NCBI GenBank assembly: GCA_017619585.1 | Contig: JAFZSA010000037.1 | Location: forward strand, 1-64,000 | Source: Bacteroidaceae bacterium | Lineage (GTDB): Bacteria > Bacteroidota > Bacteroidia > Bacteroidales > Bacteroidaceae | Reading direction: 5' to 3' | DNA: 64,000 bases | Shown: in pieces, positions 1 to 9,357 of the stretch | Layout: each line of letters begins with the position of its first letter | How positions within the stretch are numbered: position 1 is the stretch's first letter | Translations under genes and position numbers: made by a program | The notes under the pieces: model-generated | What the model saw: only the letters and a program-made list of their open reading frames with translations | Database searches by the model: none | Told to the model about the DNA's origin: nothing

Positions 1-26
1 GTCACCTTATACACCCTTGTAGATGT

Positions 27-59
27 TCTCCCCATAGAGGGGGAGCGGAGAGGGGGTCC
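27..59. repeat. REP-like G/C-rich element in the 23S-5S spacer
   Basis: A CTCCCC/GGGGAG palindrome around a short loop is followed by a G-rich tail ending GGGTCC. It matches the element at 9299-9331 in opposite orientation, with about 3 mismatches over 33 bases. It lies just upstream of the 5S gene, so it would be part of the pre-rRNA transcript. Confidence 0.75.
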
Positions 60-64
60 GAATT

Positions 65-172
<108 letters not shown>

Positions 173-183
173 TTTTAAAGAAG

Positions 184-217
184 AAACCCTTTGGTCCGAA
201 AGACCGGAGGGTTTTTT
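184..217 (+). terminator. rRNA operon terminator
   Basis: AAACCCTTTGGTC and GACCGGAGGGTTT form a hairpin around CGAAA, followed by a T run. It lies 12 nt after the 5S end and is the natural terminator of the rRNA operon. Confidence 0.85.
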
Positions 218-226
218 GCGTTTATA

Positions 227-336
227 GGCGGCCTGCTCTCCCACGGGTCCGTGGGCGAAGAGGGTCTTCAGAGGAAAGACTGGATGTCTTTCCGTACCCG
301 ATGAGGGGAGCCATACCTCCTATGGCGACGGAGGGG
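227..336. other. Structured remnant between two copies of the 5S tail
   Basis: CTCTCCCACGGG at 236-247 is the exact reverse complement of 5S bases 147-158. Three short perfect hairpins follow: CCCACGG/CCGTGGG at 240-255, GAAAGAC/GTCTTTC at 274-292 and GCCATA/TATGGC at 310-325. There is no convincing coding frame. It may be decayed rRNA-operon DNA or a small structured RNA. Confidence 0.5.
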
Positions 337-337
337 T

Positions 338-396
338 GTAGGTAGCCGCCGTTTTTTAAAGAAGAAACCCTTTGGTCCGAAAGACCAGAGGGTTTT
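338..396 (+). repeat. Second copy of 5S tail plus terminator
   Basis: Positions 338-396 repeat 158-216 almost exactly: GTAGGTAGCCGCCG, a T run, then the same AAACCC...GGGTTT hairpin with one stem change. It holds only the last 13 bases or so of 5S, so it is not a functional 5S gene, but its hairpin at 365-397 should terminate transcription. Confidence 0.8.
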
Positions 397-401
397 CTGT
401 T

Positions 402-446
402 TTCCGGTGATTCCGGAAATTCCGGACAATCCGGGAAGTCCGGATA
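402..446. repeat. 9-bp TCCGG tandem repeat, five units
   Basis: Five consecutive 9-bp units (TTCCGGTGA, TTCCGGAAA, TTCCGGACA, ATCCGGGAA, GTCCGGATA) share the core TCCGG with a variable last part. Two more units occur at 521-538. It is not coding. Confidence 0.75.
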
Positions 447-459
447 AGAATTTAGAGCT

Positions 460-518
460 GTAGGTAGCCGCCGTTTTTTAATTCAGCCCTCGCAGAGATT
501 TCTGCGGGGGCTGATTGT
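460..518 (+). repeat. Third 5S-tail copy with a different terminator
   Basis: GTAGGTAGCCGCCG plus T run at 460-479 repeats the 5S 3' end again. Here a different hairpin follows, CAGCCCTCGCAGA / TCTGCGGGGGCTG at 484-513. From 520 to about 700 the sequence is T-rich and I see no gene in it. Confidence 0.75.
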
Positions 519-704
519 TTTTCCGGTGATTCCGTATAATCTAATACTGCAATTTTTGGGGGCTAGCAGTTTTTATGTTGTTGTCTATGTTTTATTGCAT
601 AGTTTTTTGCGCTATTCTTCCTGTTTTGACGTTTCTTATTTCGTTTTTTTGTATTTACTTGGGTGTTTTTTCTTTGTTTTTAGTGAAGAATACAAAAAGG
701 TTAC

Positions 705-712
705 TATATTTG
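705..712 (+). promoter_or_regulatory. Promoter -7 box TATATTTG
   Basis: TATATTTG matches the Bacteroidota -7 consensus TAnnTTTG. It lies 50 bases before the ATG of the GLUG-repeat gene. The -33 element is poorly defined (T-rich 671-683). Confidence 0.6.
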
Positions 713-761
713 TGCGGTAATTTTAAATCAACACGCGAGAAACATACATTTTTTTACTATC

Positions 762-3700
762 ATGAAACAAAGATTACTCTATGGTTTTCTTTTGCTGTTT
801 GTCTGTTTGGCCGGCAGTATGAGAACGTGGGCACTGGAGCAAGATGCTAATGGTGTCTATCAGATTGGATCAGCTCAAGATCTTATTGATTTTGCAGCTC
901 TAGTGAATCAAGGTGGTGGCAATATGTCTGCCAATGCTGTATTAACAAATGACATTGACATGACTGATCAACCTTGGGATAATGCCATAGGCAACTGGGC
1001 ATCTGGTGTTGAAGGTTATAAAGGACATTTTGATGGTCAGAACCACACTATCAGCGGGCTTGAATACACTACTAACAAGAACTATCATGGTCTTTTCGGT
1101 GTACTTTTGGATGGTGCTCTTGTTGAGAATTTTTCTGTCTATGGTACTATAACTAATGTTAGTTATGATGCTATTGCGGTCATCGCTTATTCAAAGAATG
1201 ATGTTTCGCCTGTTACTATTCGCAATATTCACAGTTACTTAAACCTTACCACTTCAGGTAGTGATAAGAAGGTAGGTGGAGTCTTGGGAAATGGCAACAA
1301 TGGTACGACATACGTTGACCGTTGTATTTTCTCAGGTTCAATTAAAACGACAAATAAGACAAACTGTGGTGGTATTGTTGCTTATATTCAGAATAACTCC
1401 TCTGTTTATGTTAACATTACCAACTGTATATTCGATGGTAAACTTGAAAGCGAGAATAGCAGCACTTACTGTGGCGGTATCCTTGGATACATTGGAGCAA
1501 GTAGTAACAGATATACCGTCAAGAATTGTCTGTCTTTAGGAACTATTTCAGCCCCAATAGCTGGTTCCATTTTTGGCTATGTAAGGAATGAAGGTGGTGG
1601 CTTTGGCAATAATTACTATCTTGGAAGCGTGACAAGCGGTAAGACAGAAGGAACTGGGGCTAACAATGTTGCAACACCGGTAACTGCTGAACAGTTGAAA
1701 AGTGGGGAGATTTGCTATAAGTTAAACGGTGATAATCTGGAAGATATAGCATTCTATCAGAATATTGATGAGGATGAAGTTCCCGTTTTAGATTCTACCC
1801 ATAAACGTGTTTATGCCGTTGGTGAAAGATTGTGTGACGGCTCCTTCTCTGGTGATGTGGTATATACTAACGATAGCAATGGTGAGGGAACTATTCCAGA
1901 TCATGATTTCGATGAAGGTTATTGTAGTGTATGCGGAGCTATGGATATGGACTACCTGAAACCTGTTGACGGATGGTACGAGATTGGTACTGCCCGTCAG
2001 TTGCGCTGGTTTGCAGATTTCGTAAACGTTGGAAATTTCGACATCAATGCTAAATTGGTTGACGACTTGAATCTCTCTTACGAAGAGGAAATCGCTGTCA
2101 TCGGAAACAGTCCTTCAAATGCTTACAAGGGAATCTTCGATGGCCAAGGACATGAAATCAATAGTTTTTTCCTGACTGTCAGCAGTTTTACAGCTGGTTA
2201 TGGCTATGGCATGTTTGGTAATACCAATGGTGCTACCATCAAGGACTTCAGTATTGACGGAGAGTTAACGTTTGAGAATGGAGGCGCAGCACCTTCTTCC
2301 GATGTGGGTTGTGGACTGATTGGTTGGCCTGACGGTGGAACTTTGATTCAGAATATCAAGAATAATGTTGATATCTTTGCAAATATCTCCACACATGTGG
2401 GTGGTATGGTGGGATCACTTCGAAATGCCACTATAGACCGTTGTGAATACTTAGGACGTATTAATGGTTTGAGTAGTAAGAATGGTGTCGCCGGTATAGC
2501 AGGTTATACCAATACTGGTACCATTACCAACTGTATTTTCTCTGGAATTGTTGAAGGTGACGGCACTGGTTACTTTGCTGGTATTCTTGGTTATGTGAAC
2601 AATGCCAAAGCCAAAGTAAAGGGTTGTCTGTCTGTCGGTAGAGTAGACAATGAGGTTTCTTCTTATACTGCCGCTGTACTGGGCCGTGTCCGTAATATTG
2701 GTACAGACTATGCAGACAACTTCTACACAGGTGAGATTAAAGGTATTGGTGGTGGGGAGGCATCAGAGTATGATTATGTTGTTGCCAATACTACATCTGT
2801 TACCTATGAACAGGTAGCCAGCGGTGAAGTCGCATGGGGCTTGAACGGAGGAACTTATGTGATACCTGCTTTCTATCAGACATTAGGTCAGGATGAGGTT
2901 CCAGTATGGGATTCTACTCACGATTTGGTTTATCCTACAGTGGACGGTTATTCAAGTATGCAGATAGACGATTCTATGGATAATTTCCTGGATGATTTTG
3001 CAGAGTTACAGCAGGCAAAGGCTGAAGAGACCGTTGCATGCCAGCAACTAATAGACAACTATTTGGCAGCTATAGTTCCCCTTGCAGACGTTAACACTTA
3101 CGAGGAGTTTGTTGAGGCTTATGCCGAAGTTAAGCCTCTGTTGGATTCTATTCATGTTTCTGAAGGCTACTATAAGGCATATGCCGATGTATGTTCTGGC
3201 GTAGCAGATTATATGGATAAGAATGATGTAGGTGGTAAGGAGTTCGTCTTGCTGAATAACTATCTGACTACAGATGAAGAGCCCAGTGAGGAGTTCCCCA
3301 ACGGTACGTACCTATATATATTAAGAACTCACTTGCTTACTAATGAGCAGATTGAGGCAGAGGCAAAGGATGTTGATGCACGTCTGCAGGCTGCCATTGC
3401 CAACAACTATATCGAGAATACCGATATCACTAGTATGCTGACTAATCCTACTTTTGCCGATGGCACAACAGGTTGGGAGGCAAATGTTAAGCCAACTGTT
3501 GTGACTGTAGGTTCTAATACTGCTGCTGAGGTAACAAAGACTTTCTCCATTACCCAGACAATTACAGGCTTAAAGAACGGAATCTATCTGTTTGGTGCCA
3601 ATGCTGCACAGCGTGCCGGCAGTGATATTGCCAGTCAGTACTATGCTGCACGTCTTACAGCTAATGACAATATGAATTACATCCAGGTTCCCGGTGAAGA

Positions 3701-6647
3701 TTATGCTGAGGAAAAAGCCGCTACTGATGATAAGGAATATACGGTAAATACGGATGTTCTTGGTTATGTTCCCGCTACAGCTAATGGCTTCACTTATGCA
3801 ATGGCAGCTGGCAGATATCAGAACTATACTGCCGTTCGTGTTAATGACGGTCGACTGACAGTAGGCTTTGTAAATCCAGGTACAGGCATTGGGTCAGACC
3901 AAGTGCTAATGGGCGGCTTGCGTCTTGTTTACTTAGGCAAGGGCGATACTCCATGTGAGGGTTTGGATGTTGTTTTGGAGAGTTACCGTAAGAGAGCTCA
4001 GGTTATTATCGATTTCGTTTCCAGCGATGGCGCAGATTATGCCCAGTATCCCAATATCTCTACGGATCTGAAGGTTGCGTTGCAGGAGTGTTCGGATGGA
4101 ATAGCCCAGGCAAGTACAGGAGATGAGAAAATGGCATTGGTAGACAGATTCTCTTCTTTGATGAAAGAAGTTTACGATTGCCGTAAGGCTTACATCGAGA
4201 TGGTAAGGCTGTCTGATGAAATGTACGATATGGCTGATAATCTGTATTGTTCCCACGCTATAACAGATCAGATGCAAGATGATATGTGTGATTTGGCCGA
4301 TGCTGCACAGGATGCATTCCTAAAGGGCACATATAGTACAGAAGAGGCTAAGAATGCTGCTAAGGCTATGCGTGAGTATGGTAATTTGACTCCCCCAACA
4401 GATGAGGACGGTACTTATCTTCTGGGAACTCCCCTTCAGCTGGCTGTGTTTGCTGTTAAGGTAACAGCAGGTGAGGTAAAGGCAAATGCCAAGCTTGTTG
4501 CTGACATCGACCTGAAGGATCTGGAGTGGCAGGCAATAGGTGCACACGGAACTTATGGTAAGATTGATACAGCAACTCCTTATGAGGGAACCTTCGACGG
4601 TCAAGGTCACAATATAACTAACTTTACCATCTCTGATTCTGGCGAAAGCTATAATGGTCTGTTTGCATGTGTAAGTGGCACCATTAAAAACTTCAGTATC
4701 TCTGGTACACTTTCTACTACAGAGGCTGACTTTGTTGGTGTAGTAGGACAGGTTACAGGTGGTGTTATAGAGAATGTACACAGTGCCGTAAACATTATAT
4801 CAGGTTCTGGAAGTAAACATATTGGAGGTATTGCCGGTGCTGCCACCAATTCTGCAAAGGTTATTGGTTGTAGCTATAGTGGAACGTTGGACATCGGGTT
4901 TAACGGTGATAGCTTCGCAGGTATTGTTGGTTATGCTGGAGATATGATGATGAAGGATTGTCTGTTTGATGGTGTTATTGAAGGTAGTGAAGGTAACGAG
5001 GCTTCTTATGTAGGCGGTCTGGTAGGTTATGCCAACACAACAGGTGTGGGATTGCTCTATAACCTGTCCGCAGGTAAGGTGTTGCTTGTAAATGCTTCTG
5101 CCATCTCCGGTACTTTCCGTGCAAAAGCTCCGTCTCTTTATACTGGTAACTTTTGGTTAGAGGGCTCTGCTTCTCATGACTTTGGGACCAATGAAGGCGT
5201 GACAATGTCTACTATCGCAGCCAACACCTTCGAGGTTACTGCCGAGAAGATGGCAAGTGGAGAAGTATGCTACGCTCTGAACAATAACGACGAAACATAC
5301 TTCTACCAGACATTAGGACAGGATGCTTACCCGGTTCTGGATGGTACGCATGCAGTTGTCTATCCTGTAGGTGCGTTTACTTGTGACGGTCGTCCCAAGG
5401 GAGAACTTGGCTATTCTAACGATGCTAATGGCTATAAGCGAGACGAGCACGACTTTGTGGATGGTGCATGTACCGTTTGTCATCAGACTCCCGATGGATA
5501 CCTAGGTATCAAGACTGCAGAGGAACTGAGGGCATTTGCCGAAAGAGTAAATGCAGGAGAGTACAATCTGAATGTTAAATTGGTGAAGGATATTGACCTT
5601 TCTGAGACTATCACGGAGGCTAATCCTTGGACTGCAGCAGGAACATGGGCTTCTGAGGGTATTGGCTACAAGGGCCATTTCGATGGTCAGGGACATACTA
5701 TCCGTGGCTTCAACGCGACTTCCAACCGCAACTACTTTGGTATCTTTGGCGTACTTTCAGTTGGTGCAATTGTTGAGAACTTTACCATCTACGGAAATGT
5801 TGTCCTCAACCACAAGACTGGTGGCGTAATAGGCTATTCACGTGATGCCAGTCCTATTATACGTAACATCCACAGCCATTTGAACATCACCAGCATGGCT
5901 AATGGTAACAGACCTGGTGGTATCATCGGAACTATAAGTAATGGTACAACAACAATTGAGAACTGTACTTATTCAGGCACCATCAATTGTGGAGGTAGAA
6001 CTGGTAACTATGGTGGTATTGTCGGTTATGTCAACAGTAGTACGGAGACCATACTCTTTGTTACCAATTGTCTTTTCGATGGCGAAATCCAGAATGGAAC
6101 CGCTACCGAAGGTCAGTGCGGTGGTATCATTGGTTACAACAATGCTGGTAAGGCTACTGTCAAGAACTGTCTGTCTGTTGGTACTCTTACTTCACTTGAT
6201 GGCAATGTAGGTCAGATCTTTGGAAGACTTGCTGGTAACAATTCTGTTGTTGAGAACAACTATTATCTTGGCGAGTTTGCTTATGGCACTACAAGTGCAG
6301 GCAAGGCAGGTGGTTCTGCGCCAGTTGCAGTTACTGCTGCCCAGCTGGCAAGCGGTGAGGTTTGCTACGACCTGAATGCAGATAATCAGGAAGAGAACTC
6401 CGTGTGGTTCCAGACAATAGGTACGGATGCTTATCCTGTTCTGGACAAGACACACAAGATTGTCATCTATGATGCTCTTAATGGTTACCACAACCTAACC
6501 AAGGACGAGGAGGACGGCATTATAAATGAAGAATTAAGAGTGAAGAATGAAGAATCGGCTAATGTTATCTACAACTTGGCAGGTCAGCGTATAAGTCGTC
6601 TGCAGAAGGGTATTAACATTATTGGCGGCAAGAAGGTTCTTTTCTAG
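762..6647 (+). CDS. Large secreted GLUG-repeat surface protein
   Basis: The 1961-residue protein has a signal peptide (hydrophobic about 5-19, cleavage probably after TWA near 24). Four related beta-repeat modules lie near residues 27-345, 395-725, 1200-1530 and 1540-1915. Each begins like 'GxYxIGTAxxLxxFAxxVNxG' and contains 'YKGxFDGQGHxIxxF' and GLUG-type 'GGIxGY' turns, probably forming a beta-solenoid. Between modules 2 and 3 are helical stretches flanking a jelly-roll-like domain (about 905-1065, 'NPTFADGTTGWEA'). Cys-rich motifs HDFDEGYCSVC (about 381) and HDFVDGACTVC (about 1563) follow modules 1 and 3. The C-terminus 'YNLAGQR...GGKKVLF' resembles a type IX-like sorting box. It is preceded by a repeat-derived NEELRVKNEE peptide. 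The ligand is unknown; adhesin or polysaccharide-binding is inferred from the family. Confidence 0.85.
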   Translation: MKQRLLYGFLLLFVCLAGSMRTWALEQDANGVYQIGSAQDLIDFAALVNQGGGNMSANAVLTNDIDMTDQPWDNAIGNWASGVEGYKGHFDGQNHTISGLEYTTNKNYHGLFGVLLDGALVENFSVYGTITNVSYDAIAVIAYSKNDVSPVTIRNIHSYLNLTTSGSDKKVGGVLGNGNNGTTYVDRCIFSGSIKTTNKTNCGGIVAYIQNNSSVYVNITNCIFDGKLESENSSTYCGGILGYIGASSNRYTVKNCLSLGTISAPIAGSIFGYVRNEGGGFGNNYYLGSVTSGKTEGTGANNVATPVTAEQLKSGEICYKLNGDNLEDIAFYQNIDEDEVPVLDSTHKRVYAVGERLCDGSFSGDVVYTNDSNGEGTIPDHDFDEGYCSVCGAMDMDYLKPVDGWYEIGTARQLRWFADFVNVGNFDINAKLVDDLNLSYEEEIAVIGNSPSNAYKGIFDGQGHEINSFFLTVSSFTAGYGYGMFGNTNGATIKDFSIDGELTFENGGAAPSSDVGCGLIGWPDGGTLIQNIKNNVDIFANISTHVGGMVGSLRNATIDRCEYLGRINGLSSKNGVAGIAGYTNTGTITNCIFSGIVEGDGTGYFAGILGYVNNAKAKVKGCLSVGRVDNEVSSYTAAVLGRVRNIGTDYADNFYTGEIKGIGGGEASEYDYVVANTTSVTYEQVASGEVAWGLNGGTYVIPAFYQTLGQDEVPVWDSTHDLVYPTVDGYSSMQIDDSMDNFLDDFAELQQAKAEETVACQQLIDNYLAAIVPLADVNTYEEFVEAYAEVKPLLDSIHVSEGYYKAYADVCSGVADYMDKNDVGGKEFVLLNNYLTTDEEPSEEFPNGTYLYILRTHLLTNEQIEAEAKDVDARLQAAIANNYIENTDITSMLTNPTFADGTTGWEANVKPTVVTVGSNTAAEVTKTFSITQTITGLKNGIYLFGANAAQRAGSDIASQYYAARLTANDNMNYIQVPGEDYAEEKAATDDKEYTVNTDVLGYVPATANGFTYAMAAGRYQNYTAVRVNDGRLTVGFVNPGTGIGSDQVLMGGLRLVYLGKGDTPCEGLDVVLESYRKRAQVIIDFVSSDGADYAQYPNISTDLKVALQECSDGIAQASTGDEKMALVDRFSSLMKEVYDCRKAYIEMVRLSDEMYDMADNLYCSHAITDQMQDDMCDLADAAQDAFLKGTYSTEEAKNAAKAMREYGNLTPPTDEDGTYLLGTPLQLAVFAVKVTAGEVKANAKLVADIDLKDLEWQAIGAHGTYGKIDTATPYEGTFDGQGHNITNFTISDSGESYNGLFACVSGTIKNFSISGTLSTTEADFVGVVGQVTGGVIENVHSAVNIISGSGSKHIGGIAGAATNSAKVIGCSYSGTLDIGFNGDSFAGIVGYAGDMMMKDCLFDGVIEGSEGNEASYVGGLVGYANTTGVGLLYNLSAGKVLLVNASAISGTFRAKAPSLYTGNFWLEGSASHDFGTNEGVTMSTIAANTFEVTAEKMASGEVCYALNNNDETYFYQTLGQDAYPVLDGTHAVVYPVGAFTCDGRPKGELGYSNDANGYKRDEHDFVDGACTVCHQTPDGYLGIKTAEELRAFAERVNAGEYNLNVKLVKDIDLSETITEANPWTAAGTWASEGIGYKGHFDGQGHTIRGFNATSNRNYFGIFGVLSVGAIVENFTIYGNVVLNHKTGGVIGYSRDASPIIRNIHSHLNITSMANGNRPGGIIGTISNGTTTIENCTYSGTINCGGRTGNYGGIVGYVNSSTETILFVTNCLFDGEIQNGTATEGQCGGIIGYNNAGKATVKNCLSVGTLTSLDGNVGQIFGRLAGNNSVVENNYYLGEFAYGTTSAGKAGGSAPVAVTAAQLASGEVCYDLNADNQEENSVWFQTIGTDAYPVLDKTHKIVIYDALNGYHNLTKDEEDGIINEELRVKNEESANVIYNLAGQRISRLQKGINIIGGKKVLF
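6523..6555. repeat. AATTATGAATT-family repeat, in frame
   Basis: Degenerate GAAGAATTAAGAGTGAAG-type repeat inside the GLUG-protein gene. It encodes a short charged linker just before the C-terminal box. It resembles the intergenic repeats at 10882 and 22677. Confidence 0.5.
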
Positions 6648-6650
6648 AGA

Positions 6651-6671
6651 CTCTAGGATTTAGACTTTAGA
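6651..6671. repeat. TTTAGAC-family repeat
   Basis: Short run of TTTAGAC-like heptamers directly after the stop codon of the GLUG gene and before its terminator. It is the same family as 19672-19742 and 43877-43910. Confidence 0.5.
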
Positions 6672-6681
6672 TGATAAGAAG

Positions 6682-6715
6682 GAGAGCGGGGCACTTGATG
6701 CTGCGCTCTCTTTTT
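6682..6715 (+). terminator. Terminator of the GLUG-repeat gene
   Basis: GAGAGCG at 6682-6688 pairs with CGCTCTC at 6704-6710 and is followed by TTTTT. It lies 35 bases after the stop codon. Confidence 0.75.
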
Positions 6716-6745
6716 CATTATGCTCCGCAAATTTTACAGGCAAAA

Positions 6746-6777
6746 CTTGCGTGCGCACATACTTATTCGTAATTTTG
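6746..6777 (+). promoter_or_regulatory. Promoter for the secreted endonuclease
   Basis: A TAATTTTG -7 box at 6770-6777 has a CTTG -33 element at 6746-6749, spaced 20 bases. It lies just upstream of ATG 6792. This rules out the upstream in-frame ATG at 6720, which would precede the promoter. Confidence 0.7.
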
Positions 6778-6791
6778 CAGACAAAGAGACT

Positions 6792-8561
6792 ATGATGATG
6801 AGAACCTATAGAAATCTGACTGCCCTTGTTGCGTTCCTATGCTGCTTCAGCGTATGGGCAGATGTACCATTGGAATACTACAAGAGTGTGAATGGTAAGA
6901 AGAAAGCCGAGTTGAAGACAGCCTTCCGCAATGTGATTTCAAATCACAAAATGATAGGATATAGCAATCTGTGGAGCTCTTATGAGAAAGTAGATTATTT
7001 GGATAAAACAAATGCACAGGGTCATCATCAAGTAATGGATTATTACAGTGACCAGATATATTATTTCACGGGAAATGGAACAGCCGTGAATGGTATGAAT
7101 AAAGAACATGTGGCTCCCCAAAGTTGGTGGGGTGGTGGAACAGGCATAGCTGTTGGCAATGACCTTATCCAGGTGATTCCGTCAGATGCGGAGGCCAATA
7201 GTGCGAAGGGTAATTTACCTTTGGGCGTTGTGAGAGGTTCTGTGAAATATTCTAATCCAAGAATGAAGACAGGCGGGGACGTCAATGGGGAAAAAGTGTT
7301 CGAGCCTTGTGACGAATATAAAGGGGATTTTGCGCGAATCTATTTTTACGTAGCAACTTGTTATTCTAACGTAAATTGGCAAGAACGGAGTGATGTGAAT
7401 GTCTCGTTTAGGAAAGAAGATTATCCTACACTGAAAGCCGATATTTTGCCGATGTTGTTGCAATGGGCCAAGAACGACCCTGTATGTGAATGGGAGATTA
7501 CCCGTAATGAGAGGGCTTATGGAGAGCAGGGTAATCGTAATCCCTTTATAGATTTCCCTAATCTGGCAGAATATATCTGGGGCGACAGCGTTGATTATGC
7601 CTTTGATTTGTACAATACATCTACGGGTATTCCTTCTAATGAAGATAAGCCCTTCTTTGCTGTTTCACCTACTAGTGTAAGTTTTACAACCGTTTCAGGT
7701 GAGCCTAGCACTCCTATGTTGGTAACGGTAAAGATGGATAAGACAAAGGATAAGACCTTCACTGCTCAGGTGGACGGTCTGTTTGAGCTTTCTGATGACC
7801 CGGATGCTGATGACGAAGACTGGTCTAAGAGCATGATGCTGTTGGGCTCCCTGAAGGGCTCTTCTTTCTATGTCCGCTTCAGTGCTCAGGACAAAGGCAA
7901 CTATAAGGGTTTCCTTACGCTCAGTACCAAGGGCGTTGAGGATATCGTGGTTGCCTTATCGGCTGTTGTAGGTGACTTGGATCCCTTCTTTGAAGACTTT
8001 GAAAAAGGAACAAAGAGTAGCTATGCTGTTGCTACCGTTGAGTGTTCTTCTGCTACGTGGCAACTTAGTGATGCGCTTCTTGCCAAGGATTCCAATACCA
8101 ACGGAACTGTTTCAGTCAGACTGAAAAGCTCTGGCGTTGTAGAGATGCAGACCGACAAAGAGGGCGGTTGTGACTCCTTGTGGTTCAATGTTGGCAACTA
8201 TGGCAGCGATACGGGCGCTACTCTTCAGGTCAGCTATTCCTTGGATGCAGGACAGACATGGCGTACGGTTGCCGATTTGCAGTCGTTTGACGGATGGCAG
8301 CGTTATGGGTTTGCTATTCAGCAGCCAGGCAGAATACGTCTGAGATTCAAGGGCGGTGGTACTTCCTCCAAGCGTCTGAATATCGATAATATACAGATGA
8401 GTCATTTCGATGAGGAAACGGGCTTTGCTCAAATTCATAATTCAGAATTCATAATTCAGAATGACGTAAACTCTTTGTTTGATCTAAGTGGTCGTAGGGT
8501 AACTGCTCCGTATAAGCCTGGCATTTACATCAGGAATGGTAAAAAGATTTTTGTTAGATAA
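6792..8561 (+). CDS. Secreted endonuclease I family nuclease
   Basis: 589 residues from ATG 6792, with signal peptide MMMRTYRN...FSVWA. The catalytic domain carries the endonuclease I signature: '[13 protein letters not shown]' with H106, then '[18 protein letters not shown]' near 124-145. This fits a non-specific extracellular DNase/RNase of the EndA/NucM type. Residues of about 280-560 are beta-rich (Ig-like, then a jelly-roll-like domain 'FFEDFEKG...[10 protein letters not shown]'). A short C-terminal sorting-like box 'LFDLSGRR...GIYIRNGKK' closes the protein. Just before that box a repeat-encoded peptide [11 protein letters not shown] interrupts the linker. The stop lies 8 bases before truA, so the two may be cotranscribed. 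Nucleic-acid degradation outside the cell is the likely role. Confidence 0.88.
   Translation: MMMRTYRNLTALVAFLCCFSVWADVPLEYYKSVNGKKKAELKTAFRNVISNHKMIGYSNLWSSYEKVDYLDKTNAQGHHQVMDYYSDQIYYFTGNGTAVNGMNKEHVAPQSWWGGGTGIAVGNDLIQVIPSDAEANSAKGNLPLGVVRGSVKYSNPRMKTGGDVNGEKVFEPCDEYKGDFARIYFYVATCYSNVNWQERSDVNVSFRKEDYPTLKADILPMLLQWAKNDPVCEWEITRNERAYGEQGNRNPFIDFPNLAEYIWGDSVDYAFDLYNTSTGIPSNEDKPFFAVSPTSVSFTTVSGEPSTPMLVTVKMDKTKDKTFTAQVDGLFELSDDPDADDEDWSKSMMLLGSLKGSSFYVRFSAQDKGNYKGFLTLSTKGVEDIVVALSAVVGDLDPFFEDFEKGTKSSYAVATVECSSATWQLSDALLAKDSNTNGTVSVRLKSSGVVEMQTDKEGGCDSLWFNVGNYGSDTGATLQVSYSLDAGQTWRTVADLQSFDGWQRYGFAIQQPGRIRLRFKGGGTSSKRLNIDNIQMSHFDEETGFAQIHNSEFIIQNDVNSLFDLSGRRVTAPYKPGIYIRNGKKIFVR
8431..8462. repeat. 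AATTATGAATT-family repeat, in frame
   Basis: AATTCATAATTCAGAATTCATAATTCAG lies inside the endonuclease gene. Its translation ([10 protein letters not shown]) closely resembles the peptide encoded by 33130-33160 in the beta-galactosidase. Confidence 0.8.
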
Positions 8562-8569
8562 CTTTTTGT

Positions 8570-9298
8570 ATGCGATATTTTATAACATTGTCGTATGATG
8601 GTACTCTCTATCACGGTTGGCAGATTCAGCCCAACGGTGTTAGTGTACAGGAGACATTGCAGCAGGCGCTATCCACTCTGTTGCGCCAACAGACAGAGAT
8701 AGTGGGGGCTGGCAGAACAGATGCTGGCGTGCATGCTAAGATGATGGTGGCTCACTTTGAGTCCGAGCAGGAACTCGACTGTCCACAACTTGCCTATCGT
8801 TTGAACAAGATATTGCCGCGGGATATAGCCGTGCAGAAGGTAGAACGGGTGGCTGATGATATGCATGCCCGCTTCTCGGCTACCAGCCGTACCTATCATT
8901 ACTTTGTTCATACGCAGAAGGATCCATTCTGTAGGCATTACAGTTGGATGTTGCACGGAAAGATTGATTTTCAGGCCATGAATGATGCAGCACAGCTATT
9001 GCTGCAATATCAGGATTTCACCAGTTTTTCTAAGGTAAATACGGATACCAAAACCAATCTCTGCACTATTACAGAGGCACATTGGGATGAGGTTGCCCCT
9101 GGGCAATGGAGATTTACCATTATAGCTAACCGATTCCTGCGTAATATGGTTCGTGCCATCGTCGGTACGCTTATGGAGGTGGGAAGAGGTCGTATGACGA
9201 AAGAACAGTTCTGTCAGGTGATAGAGCAGAAGAATCGTTGCTCAGCTGGTGAGAGTGTTCCAGGGAATGCACTTTTTCTTGTAAATATTGAGTATTAG
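8570..9298 (+). CDS. truA: tRNA pseudouridine(38-40) synthase TruA
   Basis: 242 residues, the normal TruA length. It isomerises uridines 38-40 of the tRNA anticodon arm to pseudouridine in the cytoplasm. The catalytic Asp is D51 in '[11 protein letters not shown]'. Other family blocks are '[16 protein letters not shown]' at 7-22, '[13 protein letters not shown]' and '[20 protein letters not shown]'. It starts 8 bases after the endonuclease stop and is followed by a REP-like element and the EamA gene. Nothing is missing. Confidence 0.96.
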   Translation: MRYFITLSYDGTLYHGWQIQPNGVSVQETLQQALSTLLRQQTEIVGAGRTDAGVHAKMMVAHFESEQELDCPQLAYRLNKILPRDIAVQKVERVADDMHARFSATSRTYHYFVHTQKDPFCRHYSWMLHGKIDFQAMNDAAQLLLQYQDFTSFSKVNTDTKTNLCTITEAHWDEVAPGQWRFTIIANRFLRNMVRAIVGTLMEVGRGRMTKEQFCQVIEQKNRCSAGESVPGNALFLVNIEY

Positions 9299-9335
9299 GG
9301 GACCCTCTCCCCGCTCCCCCTCTATGGGGAGGGCT
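9298..9335. repeat. REP-like G/C-rich element
   Basis: Reads GACCCTCTCCCCGCTCCCCC then TCTATGGGGAGGG. It begins at the last base of the truA stop codon. It is the inverted counterpart of 27-59. Confidence 0.8.
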
Positions 9336-9357
9336 TTATTATATAGAAAATATAACA

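Noticed and set aside
338..480. Additional 5S rRNA genes
   Set aside because: Only the last 13 bases or so of 5S are repeated; the conserved core is absent.
526..850. Two overlapping small hydrophobic reading frames before the GLUG gene
   Set aside because: They arise from T-rich DNA, overlap the promoter and the start of the real gene, and show no family pattern or ribosome-binding site.
6720..6791. Upstream start for the endonuclease at 6720
   Set aside because: It lies before a good promoter and would put about 24 residues with no signal-peptide character ahead of a clear signal peptide.
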